A DNA stretch of 17,348 nucleotides from JACKOD01 sp041591635 (GTDB lineage Bacteria > Pseudomonadota > Gammaproteobacteria > Pseudomonadales > Oleiphilaceae), in NCBI GenBank assembly GCA_041591635.1, contig JBFHRO010000049.1, forward strand, positions 1-17,348, in the 5' to 3' direction. Of this stretch, positions 1 through 7,147 are shown piece by piece. Below the pieces are notes generated by a model. It did no database searches, was not told the origin of the DNA, and worked only from the letters and a program-made list of their open reading frames with translations. Both the position numbers and the translations under genes were made by a program. Within the stretch, counting starts at the first letter, position 1. Each line of letters starts with the position of its first letter.

Positions 1-183
1 GCCTGGCACCCGATTCTGACACCCCACCCGGATACCCCTTTTCAGGTACATCCTGCCAAAAACATTGCCGGCGTACAGCAAAACCCGGTTGACGGGCCAC
101 GGCTTGCAGCTAGGCTTAAGACAGGTGTTCGGGCTGCGTGCCACGCAGGGTCGGACCGGAATATTTGCGCCAGGGGAGTCACC
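1..183 (+). promoter_or_regulatory. Leader upstream of the signalling operon, with a weak promoter candidate and a palindrome
   Basis: The frame of the first gene stays open without a stop from base 1 to its ATG at 184, but I found no ATG, GTG or TTG in that frame here, so this is read as leader rather than coding. A possible sigma-70 promoter is TTGACG at 89-94, a 16-base spacer, and TAGGCT at 111-116; the -35 is good and the -10 is poor. A palindrome, CTGCGTG-C-CACGCAG, lies at 134-148. A strong Shine-Dalgarno, AGGGGAG at 172-178, sits five bases before the ATG. No gene from the left enters clearly. Confidence 0.3.
134..148. promoter_or_regulatory. Perfect 7-bp inverted repeat around one base in the operon leader
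   Basis: CTGCGTG and CACGCAG flank a single C. The repeat lies just downstream of the candidate promoter at 89-116 and 50 bases before the first start codon. The layout would suit a dimeric repressor or activator site. The function is inferred only from symmetry and position, and no regulator gene with a DNA-binding domain is present in the window. Confidence 0.3.
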
Positions 184-1017
184 ATGTCCAGCAGCCGACA
201 GCTTTTGGTGGTCGATGATGAAGCCAATATCCGCCGTGCCATTCAGCGCATGTGCCGGCTCAATGGCTTTGAGCTGACATTGGCCTCGAACGCCGAAGAA
301 GCACTGGAACTGCTGGCGCGCCAGCCCTTTGGCGTCATGCTCACCGACCAGATGATGCCGGGCATGACCGGCGCCGAATTGCTCGAACGGGTCAAGCAAG
401 ACTTTCCCGACGTGGTACGGGTCATGCTCACCGGCTACACCGCCCTGCAAGGCCTTACCGATGCCATCAACAACGGCGCCGTATTCAAGATACTCTTCAA
501 GCCCTGGGATGACCCGCAACTGCTTGGGGTACTCAACGAGGCCTTCGCCCTGTACGAAATGCGCGAAAGCAACCGCCGCCTCACCCGCGAGCTGCAGGAA
601 CTCAACGCCAGTCTCGCCCAGAAGGTTGAAGAGAAAACCCGTCACCTCAGCCTGCACATCAAGCGCCTCGAAGTGTCCCAGGCGCTGTTTGAACTTCTGC
701 CCGTGCTCGCCGTAGGCATCACCGACGACGGCATGATCGTCGAGGCCAACAGCGAGGCACGGGCGGTATTTGGCGGCATGGGGCTGGTAGGCATGGACGT
801 TGCCTCTGCCCTGCCCCCGGAAGTTCAGACCCTGCTTGATAGCTGCATGGCTGCAGGCAAGTGCCATGCCCAAGGCTTCAGGATTACGCACCAGGCCAGG
901 ACCTACGAGCTGGGCTGCAAGCCCGTGAGGCTCGCGTCCGGGGCCAGCGGCTGCCTGCTATACGGCGTGCAAAACCCGCCCGGAGAACCCAATGACCACG
1001 CCCAAGCCACCCACTGA
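184..1017 (+). CDS. Response regulator: REC, coiled coil, PAS-like domain
   Basis: A 277-residue cytoplasmic two-component receiver protein. Residues 5-120 form a complete REC domain: acidic pair D11-D12, phospho-acceptor D55 in a TDQMMPGMTG context, switch residue T83 in LTGY, and K106 in FKPWDD. The LTGY...KPWDD signature is typical of RpfG/HupR-type receivers. Residues about 125-160 are a charged heptad-like linker (ESNRRLTRELQEL and following). Residues about 160-255 look like a PAS sensor fold (LFELLPVLAVGITDDGMIVEANSEA), so it may bind a ligand or dimerise. No HTH, GGDEF, EAL or HD output is visible. The start is set by AGGGGAG five bases upstream. It is the first gene of the operon and overlaps the next small ORF by 26 bases. 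The REC call is certain; the PAS call is moderate. Confidence 0.88.
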   Translation: MSSSRQLLVVDDEANIRRAIQRMCRLNGFELTLASNAEEALELLARQPFGVMLTDQMMPGMTGAELLERVKQDFPDVVRVMLTGYTALQGLTDAINNGAVFKILFKPWDDPQLLGVLNEAFALYEMRESNRRLTRELQELNASLAQKVEEKTRHLSLHIKRLEVSQALFELLPVLAVGITDDGMIVEANSEARAVFGGMGLVGMDVASALPPEVQTLLDSCMAAGKCHAQGFRITHQARTYELGCKPVRLASGASGCLLYGVQNPPGEPNDHAQATH

Positions 1018-1195
1018 CACCCCTGACCACACAGGCACCGGTACCGCGATGGAAAACTACGCTACCGATTCTATCCTCGCCTTTTTTGCCCATTACAGCC
1101 CGCACCCGGCCATGGAGTCACTTCAAGCCGCACTGCTGAGCGCGGTGGCGGCACCCAAAGTCGCACCCGCTGCCAACGTCAAGGAGACGCCATGA
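992..1195 (+). CDS. Small hypothetical protein (67 aa) bridging the REC-PAS and HDOD genes
   Basis: A short ORF of no recognised family. It starts inside the last codons of the preceding response regulator, with GGAG at 982-985 seven bases before its ATG, and ends in an ATGA overlap with the HDOD gene start at 1192. This wiring is typical of translational coupling and is the main reason to believe it. It fills what would otherwise be a 174-base hole in a tightly packed operon. The N-terminal 20 residues are rich in Thr and Pro. The middle (NYATDSILAFFAHYSPHP) and the alanine-rich C-terminal half may form an amphipathic helix. An internal ATG at 1049 would give a 48-residue version but has a weaker ribosome site. 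Function unknown; it may be only a coupling leader. Confidence 0.5.
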   Translation: MTTPKPPTDTPDHTGTGTAMENYATDSILAFFAHYSPHPAMESLQAALLSAVAAPKVAPAANVKETP

Positions 1196-2031
1196 GTGTG
1201 GATGTGGCACGCTTGATCAAGCGGCTCCCCGCGGCCAGCGCCGGCACTGCGAACCTGCTGAGCATCCTGCGCAACGAGAAATCCAGTGCCGGCGAAATCG
1301 AAAAGTGCCTGATTGCCTGCCCGCTGATTGCCGCCAAGGTGTTGCAGATGGCCAACAGTTCCTTTTATGGCTTCAGCCGCCAGATCAACTCGCTGCGCGA
1401 GGCCTGCGTCATCCTGGGCAAGCAGACACTGACCAATCTGGTGTATTCCCTGGTGGTGGTAGAGCAGTTCAAGCCCGGCGAGGCCCTCGACAACGGTTTG
1501 GCCCCGTGGAATGACATCTGGGCCCACAGCCTGTTTGCTGCCAGCCTCAGCCGGGCCCTGCAGCAACAGCAAAAACGCGACCCGACAACCATTTTCATGA
1601 CCGGGCTGTTTCAAAACATCGGTCTGGTGCTGCTGGGGCAGTTCGAACCCGACAGCATGCGTGCGGCCGTGGCCCACGCCATCACACAGCGCCAATCCCT
1701 GCGTGTTGCCACGGCACAGTGCCTGGGAACCAGCTATATTGGAGTAACGCGGCAAATCCTCGAGGTCTGGCGCTTTCCGCCCGACATCTGCGCCATGATG
1801 GGGGCGCTCGATAAAGCGCAACCGGGCTCGCGCCAGATCGCGATTTTGCGTATTGCCGCGGTGTGTGCAACGGCCCTTGGCTACCGGCTGGCACCGGAGG
1901 TGTATCCCGATGCCATCACTGAGCAGGAACTGACGCTGGGGCTGCCCGCGCCGCAAACGCTGGGAGAAAACCTCGAAACTGCCCACAGCATTTTTGCATC
2001 GCTCAAGGAAATCATGCTGGGCAAGCCGTAA
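1192..2031 (+). CDS. HDOD domain signalling protein
   Basis: A 279-residue soluble protein made almost wholly of an HDOD domain, a non-catalytic relative of HD phosphohydrolases used in bacterial signalling and often found beside two-component or cyclic-di-GMP genes. Family marks are the N-terminal leucine-rich segment with LP at 12-13, NSSFYGF starting at N55, the following SLREACVILG stretch, and LFQNIG at 139-144 in the place of the HD metal site, where the metal-binding HD pair is absent. The start codon overlaps the stop of the upstream small ORF (ATGA), with AAGGAGA at 1182-1188 as ribosome site, so translation is probably coupled. HDOD proteins are thought to act as protein-interaction modules, so here it may connect the receivers to the kinase. 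The family is certain; the partner is inferred. Confidence 0.9.
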   Translation: MSVDVARLIKRLPAASAGTANLLSILRNEKSSAGEIEKCLIACPLIAAKVLQMANSSFYGFSRQINSLREACVILGKQTLTNLVYSLVVVEQFKPGEALDNGLAPWNDIWAHSLFAASLSRALQQQQKRDPTTIFMTGLFQNIGLVLLGQFEPDSMRAAVAHAITQRQSLRVATAQCLGTSYIGVTRQILEVWRFPPDICAMMGALDKAQPGSRQIAILRIAAVCATALGYRLAPEVYPDAITEQELTLGLPAPQTLGENLETAHSIFASLKEIMLGKP

Positions 2032-2081
2032 CGCACGAGAATCACGAACATGAGTCGCCATCACTCACTGGAAGCAGAATC

Positions 2082-3965
2082 ATGACCACCGATGCCACCC
2101 CGCAAGGCGCCAGGCCCAACGATGCTGAGGCGCAACAGGCCGCGCCGGCATTGAAATCGCTCCTGCATGCCTTTTGCCATCTCGACAAAGCGCCCAAAGC
2201 CTTAGCCGAAGTGCAAACCCATTTGGGTATCGATGGCATTTACCTGCAGTATCAAAATCTGCTGGGAGATCAGGCGGCCGATCAGCTGGTCGCTGCGGCC
2301 AGTACCTCAATGCAAAAACACAAGGTGGCACTCAAGAAGGCCCTCAAGGCGCTGTCAGCCCAGGCGCCCTGCACCGAGACCAGCCTGACTCTGGCGGGCA
2401 AGCCGTATCAGGCCGTTCTGATCAACGAGCTGGAAGAAAAACACGTCGACGGGCGGGTGCTCTTTTTGAGCCAGTCACCCTTGCCTGCAGCCAGCCAGCT
2501 GCAGGCCGCCGCCGACGGCATTTTTACCGGCCTGGTCGCGACCCAGCTCAAGCTCCAGATCGCCTTGCTGCAGAATAACCTGCGCTACCAGGTCATCTGG
2601 TCCGAGAGCATGGAGTGGGCCAAAACCGTCGAGGTGGCCAACAACGACTTTTTCAAATCCCTGATGCAACGCTCATCATTGATCGTGAACGCCAGCTGCG
2701 CCGCCATTTACATTCACAGTGCGCGCGCACGCCACAGCGAGCCCCCACAAAACGGCGGCCAGTGGTTATACCGCCACCTGGATCCAGCCCTGCTGGAGCA
2801 GGTGATCGCTGCGCAGGGAGATCTGGACTTTTTCTGCCCCGAACAAACCACCACCCGGTTTTTCACCCCCACCGACAGCCCCGAGCTGGTCGCGCTGGGC
2901 AGTTTCATGCTGGTGCCCGTGCGCCGCAACGAGCAGATACTGGCCAGTCTGGTGCTGCTCAAGCCCAAGGCCGCCTTCGGCATTCTTGACGAAATCTATG
3001 TTTCGCAATTGCTGAATCAAACCTTGTCCAACATCGAGCGCCACGCCTTGCTCAGCGAGCTGAAAGTGACCAACCAGAAAATCCTGGAAGAAAAGCAGGA
3101 GCAACTGTCGCTGATCGACAAGCTCGAAAGCACCCAGCAGCAACTGATGCAATCCGAAAAAATGGCCTCCATCGGCCAGCTGGCGGCGGGGGTGGCTCAT
3201 GAAATCAACAACCCCATTGGCTATGTCAGCTCCAACATCAACTCGCTGAGCAACTATGTCAAAGATTTGCTCAAGGTCATTGAGCAGGCCGAACAGGTTG
3301 CCGGCGAGAGTGAAGACCCCGGGATGCAGGAAAAAATCACCGGGCTGATCGAGGAGTACGATATCGAGTTTCTTAAAAGCGATATCAACGAATTACTGCG
3401 GGAATCCCAGGAGGGTATCAAACGGGTCAAGCACATAGTGCAGGATCTGAAAGACTTCTCCCACGTGGAGCAGGCCGAAATGCAACTGGCCGACCTGCAC
3501 AAGTGCCTCGACAGTACGCTCAATATTGTCAACAACGAACTCAAGTACACCTGCACCATCGAAAAACGCTATGGGCAGATTCCGCATATCGAGTGCGTGT
3601 CATCGCAACTTAACCAGGTATTCATGAACCTGCTGGTCAACGCGGGCCACGCGATTGAAAAAGAGGGCCTGATCATCGTCGAAACGCTGCGCGAAGGGGA
3701 TCAGGTAAAAGTGAAAATCACCGACAACGGCAAAGGCATAGATCCAAAAAACATGCGCAAACTCTTTGAACCTTTTTTTACCACCAAGCCCGTTGGCAAG
3801 GGTACCGGGCTGGGGCTCTCCATTTCGTATGGCATTGTCCAGAAGCATCACGGCCACATTGAAGTCGAGAGCACCCTGGGTAAAGGCACCACCTTCACCA
3901 TCACCCTGCCCATACAACAACCGGAACAGCCCGGTGAAACCCCCGCAGCAGGAGGCAATCAATGA
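2082..3965 (+). CDS. Soluble sensor histidine kinase, GAF-like N-terminus
   Basis: A 627-residue kinase with no transmembrane segment, so cytoplasmic. Residues about 150-330 resemble a GAF sensor (AAIYIHS, then LGSFMLVPVRRNEQILASLVLL). A coiled coil at about 330-360 leads to the dimerisation/phospho-acceptor helix MASIGQLAAGVAHEINNP, with H373 as the predicted phosphorylated histidine. An inserted charged helix follows before the second dimerisation helix (VKHIVQDLKDFSH). The ATPase has the N box around N516 and N520 (MNLLVNAGHAI), the G1 box DNGKGID from D548, an FEPFFTTK box and GKGTGLGLS. The EINNP H-box and FEPFFTTK resemble the HPK4-type class. GGAAGC at 2070-2075 sets the start. Its stop overlaps the next ATG (ATGA), so the REC-HD protein is the likely primary partner. 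The stimulus is unknown; the GAF-like region is too divergent to predict a ligand. Confidence 0.92.
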   Translation: MTTDATPQGARPNDAEAQQAAPALKSLLHAFCHLDKAPKALAEVQTHLGIDGIYLQYQNLLGDQAADQLVAAASTSMQKHKVALKKALKALSAQAPCTETSLTLAGKPYQAVLINELEEKHVDGRVLFLSQSPLPAASQLQAAADGIFTGLVATQLKLQIALLQNNLRYQVIWSESMEWAKTVEVANNDFFKSLMQRSSLIVNASCAAIYIHSARARHSEPPQNGGQWLYRHLDPALLEQVIAAQGDLDFFCPEQTTTRFFTPTDSPELVALGSFMLVPVRRNEQILASLVLLKPKAAFGILDEIYVSQLLNQTLSNIERHALLSELKVTNQKILEEKQEQLSLIDKLESTQQQLMQSEKMASIGQLAAGVAHEINNPIGYVSSNINSLSNYVKDLLKVIEQAEQVAGESEDPGMQEKITGLIEEYDIEFLKSDINELLRESQEGIKRVKHIVQDLKDFSHVEQAEMQLADLHKCLDSTLNIVNNELKYTCTIEKRYGQIPHIECVSSQLNQVFMNLLVNAGHAIEKEGLIIVETLREGDQVKVKITDNGKGIDPKNMRKLFEPFFTTKPVGKGTGLGLSISYGIVQKHHGHIEVESTLGKGTTFTITLPIQQPEQPGETPAAGGNQ

Positions 3966-5311
3966 CCGCAGAAAACAGCGCCGCAGCCGATGCAGCGTCA
4001 CCGACTACCGAGTCGGTTCTCTTTGTGGATGATGAGGCCCGGATTCTGTCGTCCATCCGCCGTCTGATTCGCCCCTTGGGCGTGAACGCCTATTTCGCTG
4101 AAAGCGGTCAGGATGGCCTGAAAATTCTCGAAGAACACCCCATTGATCTGGTGGTGTCCGACATGCGCATGCCCGAAATGACCGGCGCCGAATTCCTTGC
4201 CAAGGTCAAGGAACGCTGGCCCAAAACGGTGCGCATGCTGCTGACCGGCTATGCCGATATTACTTCCACCATAGACGCGCTGAACAACGGCGGCATTTAC
4301 CGCTATATCCGCAAGCCCTGGGATGACAACGAACTCAAGGAAATAGTGCTCGATGGCATCAAGATCCGCCGCCTTGAACGCGAACGCGCCGAACTGACCG
4401 CCATCAAGAACAAGCAGAACGAGGAGTTGCAGGACCTCAACAAGAATCTCGAAGCCAAGGTGGCGCAACGAACCCAGGAAATCGTCAAGGCCTCGCGCCT
4501 GCTCGACAAAACCTACAAGGAGCTGCGCGAAAGCTACGACTCCTTTGTGCGGGTGTTCTCCACGTTTGCCGGCAGCCGCGAAACCCTGCAGCGGGGCCAG
4601 TCGCAACTGGTGGCCGACTTCGCCAAGCGCATGGCGGTGGCGCTGCAACTCAAGGAGGAAACCATTCAGGCCACTTACTACGCGGCACTGCTGCATCAAA
4701 TTGGCAAGATCGGCATGCCCGACTCCCTGCTGGAGTGCCCCGAAGAAGAAATGAGCGAAAAACAGATCAAGGCGTATCGCAAATACCCCTTGATCGGCGA
4801 GGCCACCCTCACCGCCATCAGCGGTCTGGAACGCACCGCCGGACTGATCCGCAGCCACACGGAATACATGGACGGCAACGGCTATCCCGACAAGCTTGAA
4901 GGCAACAAGATCAAATCCGGCGCCCGCATCATTCGTGCCGTACGCGATTACATCGGATTGCAAACGGGCCTGATCCGCAAGGAGAAGCTGTCTTCCGACG
5001 AGGCCATGGCGCATCTGAAACATCATGCCGGCATCAAGTACGACCCGGTGGTGGTGAAGTGCCTGGAGCACTTTCGCAAGGATTATGACGTCAGCAGCCT
5101 GTTCACCGATGAGATAGTGGTTCCGACCCACAGCCTGATGCCCGGCATGCGCCTGACCAAAGACCTGATCAACGGGGGCGGCTTGCTGCTGATTTCCAAG
5201 GGCAACCTGCTGACCGAGAAGGTCATCGAAAAAATCATGGCCATCGAGAAGAACGAGATGGAACGTTTTATGGTACATGTCTCGCGAGAGCGCGCCTCCG
5301 ACCGCGAATGA
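3962..5311 (+). CDS. Response regulator with degenerate HD-GYP-like output domain (RpfG-like)
   Basis: A 449-residue REC-coiled coil-HD protein. The REC (18-135) is intact: D23-D24, acceptor D67 (SDMRMPEMTG), T95 (LTGY) and K118 (RKPWDD). A long coiled coil spans about 130-195. Residues about 205-350 match the HD-GYP cyclic-di-GMP phosphodiesterase fold, with LLHQIGKIGMPDSLL at the HD site and DGNGYP at 304-309. Key ligands are missing: the HD pair is H245-Q246, the THPVIG histidine is replaced (KYPLIG), and the HHE triplet is H299-T-E. Residues about 370-449 carry the PGMRL...GGGLLLISKGNLL module common at the end of RpfG-like proteins. It probably binds partners or nucleotide rather than hydrolysing it, but this is inferred. 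The start overlaps the kinase stop by ATGA, with AGGAGGC just upstream. HD-GYP-like membership is strong; catalytic loss is probable. Confidence 0.88.
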   Translation: MTAENSAAADAASPTTESVLFVDDEARILSSIRRLIRPLGVNAYFAESGQDGLKILEEHPIDLVVSDMRMPEMTGAEFLAKVKERWPKTVRMLLTGYADITSTIDALNNGGIYRYIRKPWDDNELKEIVLDGIKIRRLERERAELTAIKNKQNEELQDLNKNLEAKVAQRTQEIVKASRLLDKTYKELRESYDSFVRVFSTFAGSRETLQRGQSQLVADFAKRMAVALQLKEETIQATYYAALLHQIGKIGMPDSLLECPEEEMSEKQIKAYRKYPLIGEATLTAISGLERTAGLIRSHTEYMDGNGYPDKLEGNKIKSGARIIRAVRDYIGLQTGLIRKEKLSSDEAMAHLKHHAGIKYDPVVVKCLEHFRKDYDVSSLFTDEIVVPTHSLMPGMRLTKDLINGGGLLLISKGNLLTEKVIEKIMAIEKNEMERFMVHVSRERASDRE

Positions 5312-5321
5312 GGTTTTACTG

Positions 5322-5858
5322 ATGACCACACTGGTACTGGTTGACGATGAGGTCAACATTCTCAAGGCACTCAAGCGCATGCTGGCCAGCGAAGGCTGGG
5401 ACATCTATGCCTTTGATGATCCCGAACAGGCACTCGCCAGCAAAGACCTGGTGGATGTGGATCTGGTGATATCCGATTACCGGATGCCGCAGATGAACGG
5501 CGTCGAATTTCTGCGCAAGTTCAAGCAGCAGCACCCTGAGGCCATTCGCTTGCTGCTCAGCGGCCAGACTGACATCGCCGGCATGATGGGAGCCATCAAC
5601 ACCGCCGAAGTCTATCGTTTCATCATGAAGCCCTGGAACGACGAGGAAATCAAAATCACCATCAAGCAGGCGCTGGCCTTTAACCACCTGCTCAAGGAAA
5701 ACGAGCGTCTGGCGCAAACCGTGCGTCGGCAATCGCGCCTGTTGCGTTCACAGTTGAGCGAACTGAAGCGGCTGGAAGCCGAGTCACCGGGCATTACCCA
5801 GGTCGACTGGAATGATGACGGCAGCATCAACCTGATGTGCGACGAACTGGATCCCTAA
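5322..5858 (+). CDS. Single-domain response regulator with coiled-coil tail
   Basis: A 178-residue receiver protein. The REC domain has D8-D9, acceptor D52 (SDYRMPQMNG), S80 in LSGQ in place of the usual T, and K103 in MKPWND. Residues about 118-165 are a charged, leucine-spaced helix (LKENERLAQTVRR and on), followed by a short acidic tail. There is no enzymatic or DNA-binding output, so it could be a phosphate sink, a shuttle or a protein-binding switch. An upstream in-frame ATG at 5277 would overlap the previous gene by 35 bases. The ATG at 5322 is preferred because GAGGT at 5310-5314 is seven bases before it and the REC fold begins at once. It starts 10 bases after the REC-HD gene ends. 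Confidence 0.88.
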   Translation: MTTLVLVDDEVNILKALKRMLASEGWDIYAFDDPEQALASKDLVDVDLVISDYRMPQMNGVEFLRKFKQQHPEAIRLLLSGQTDIAGMMGAINTAEVYRFIMKPWNDEEIKITIKQALAFNHLLKENERLAQTVRRQSRLLRSQLSELKRLEAESPGITQVDWNDDGSINLMCDELDP

Positions 5859-5893
5859 CTCACCCACCTTTGTTGCTTCAAGGGGGCCGCACC

Positions 5894-6316
5894 ATGGCAC
5901 AGCAAGATGATCTGGACAGCCTGTTCAAGGGCCTCAAGGCCCTGAGCGAGTCGACCTTCCCGAAAAAATGCAGCAGTTGTGGCAAGGTCTATCATGACGA
6001 AACCCAGTTTGTGCGCGAAACCGACGATGTGTTTGGCAAAAGCGGGCTGAAATCCTCGTTTGACGACGATGACAGCCCTATCGTTGAGCTGTTTCGCAAT
6101 TGCAGTTGCGGCTCCACCCTGATGGACTGCTTCAGTGAACGCCGGGACTACACTGATAAAGGTCTCAAACGCCGGGATACCTTTCAAACCATCATGGAAT
6201 TGCTGATCAGCCGGGGCATGGAGCCCGCCATTGCCCGTCAGGAATTGCTGACCTTGATGAAAGGAGGGCAAAGCTCGCTGATCGAGGCTTACGGGGTAAA
6301 GTTTAAGCGCCACTGA
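5894..6316 (+). CDS. Hypothetical cysteine-rich (probable metal-binding) protein
   Basis: A 140-residue soluble protein I do not recognise. Cysteines are C26-x2-C29 (KKCSSCGKVY, rubredoxin/zinc-ribbon-like), C70-x-C72 (RNCSCGSTL) and C79. The first pair plus the CxC could make a four-cysteine zinc or iron site, with C79 as an extra redox-active or ligand residue. An acidic run (FDDDDSP) separates the two pairs. The C-terminal third (residues about 93-140) looks helical (TFQTIMELLISRGMEPAIA), as in a small docking domain. An ATG at 5837 would overlap the preceding gene; the ATG at 5894 with AGGGGG at 5881-5886 is preferred. As the seventh gene of the operon it may be a redox or metal input for the kinase/HDOD system, which is inferred from position only. 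Confidence 0.75.
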   Translation: MAQQDDLDSLFKGLKALSESTFPKKCSSCGKVYHDETQFVRETDDVFGKSGLKSSFDDDDSPIVELFRNCSCGSTLMDCFSERRDYTDKGLKRRDTFQTIMELLISRGMEPAIARQELLTLMKGGQSSLIEAYGVKFKRH

Positions 6317-6341
6317 CCATGGCGCACATCAGGAGGCAAGC

Positions 6342-7052
6342 GTGAATTCAACCCGTTATGAATACCGGATACAGGCCGAGCAGCAAGCCCAAAAGATCTT
6401 CGTGATCGAGCTTGACGAGGCGGGCGCCCTGCTTGTCCCCGAACCTCAGACCCGGCAAGCCTGGACCGCCCTGGAATTCCAGCAATGCCCCCATTGCCCT
6501 CTGGCCGCCAGCGAGCACCCCGACTGCCCGCTGGCACTGGCCATTACCCCGTTCGTGTCAGCACTCGACAGCCTCGAATCCCATACCCGGGTAGCGGTGA
6601 GCGTGCTAAGTTCCCAGCGCCAGATTCACGCCAAGGTGAGTGCCCAAACCGCCGTCAGCGCCATGATGGGGGTGGCGATCGGGGCCTGCGCCTGTCCGCA
6701 CACTTTTTTCTTTCGCCCCATGGCACGCTTTCATCTGCCGCTGGCCGATGACGAGGAAACCGTTTTTAGGGTGGCCGGCACCTTTTTGCTCTATCATTTT
6801 TTTGCCACCGCCGACACGCCCGATCACCGCCCTCCCGACTGGGATCAACTCAACAACATTTACCGCAACATGCACACCGTCAACCAGCACCTGGCCAAAC
6901 GCATTCGTGCCATCGCCCAATCGGATTCCACCGTCAACGCCCTGATCATTCTGGATCTGTTTACCAAATCCCTGCCCTATTCGCTGGAAGAGTCGCTGGC
7001 GGAGATTCGACCCTTTTTCGCCACCTACCTCGCACAAGAAATACCGCGGTAG
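6342..7052 (+). CDS. Hypothetical protein with CPxCPL cysteine motif (possibly DUF6901-like)
   Basis: A 236-residue protein with a GTG start, chosen because a perfect AGGAGG at 6331-6336 lies five bases before it. The N-terminal 45 residues look like a beta-rich YxYRI...FVIELDEAG unit that leads into WTALEFQQCPHCPL. Cysteines C49-x2-C52-x9-C62 and the later pair C116-x-C118 (GACACPH) could bind a metal. The family resemblance (WT-L-E-x-C-x2-CPL, DUF6901-like) is from memory and should be checked. Residues 101-118 and 140-155 are fairly hydrophobic, but I see no clear membrane helix or signal peptide. The C-terminal half is helical. It is the last gene of the operon, 25 bases after the other cysteine-rich gene, which suggests the two work together. 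Confidence 0.75.
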   Translation: MNSTRYEYRIQAEQQAQKIFVIELDEAGALLVPEPQTRQAWTALEFQQCPHCPLAASEHPDCPLALAITPFVSALDSLESHTRVAVSVLSSQRQIHAKVSAQTAVSAMMGVAIGACACPHTFFFRPMARFHLPLADDEETVFRVAGTFLLYHFFATADTPDHRPPDWDQLNNIYRNMHTVNQHLAKRIRAIAQSDSTVNALIILDLFTKSLPYSLEESLAEIRPFFATYLAQEIPR

Positions 7053-7133
7053 GCGTTTGCAACATTGGTTAATCCTTAATCCATAGTGCAGCAACAGAAA
7101 TCTTTTCTAAACTGAAAGCATTCGTTCCATTAC

Positions 7134-7141
7134 AGGTGAGG
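7134..7141 (+). promoter_or_regulatory. Shine-Dalgarno that selects the GTG start at 7148
   Basis: AGGTGAGG lies six bases before GTG 7148. An in-frame GTG at 7136 lies inside this motif and has no purine-rich sequence ahead of it (TTCCATTAC), so it is unlikely to be the start. The gap 7053-7133 is more AT-rich than its surroundings and may hold a promoter (a TAAACT -10-like hexamer at 7108-7113), but I find no good -35 at the right distance. Confidence 0.55.
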
Positions 7142-7147
7142 CCCAGT

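Noticed and set aside
1..183. N-terminal extension of the first response regulator or the end of an upstream gene
   Set aside because: The frame is open, but there is no usable start codon in it, the translation has no REC-like content, and a strong ribosome site marks the ATG at 184.
1123..2064. Minus-strand ORF (313 codons) opposite the HDOD gene
   Set aside because: The plus strand has strong HDOD motifs and operon coupling. The antisense product has a biased composition and no motif.
5277..5321. Longer N-terminus for the REC-coiled coil protein
   Set aside because: It would overlap the previous gene by 35 bases, lacks a ribosome site, and adds residues that are not part of the REC fold.
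3998..5404. Long minus-strand ORF (468 codons) opposite the REC-HD gene
   Set aside because: The plus strand encodes clear REC and HD-GYP-like motifs across the whole stretch. The antisense translation is rich in His, Gln and Val with no family pattern, as expected for a shadow of GC-rich codons.
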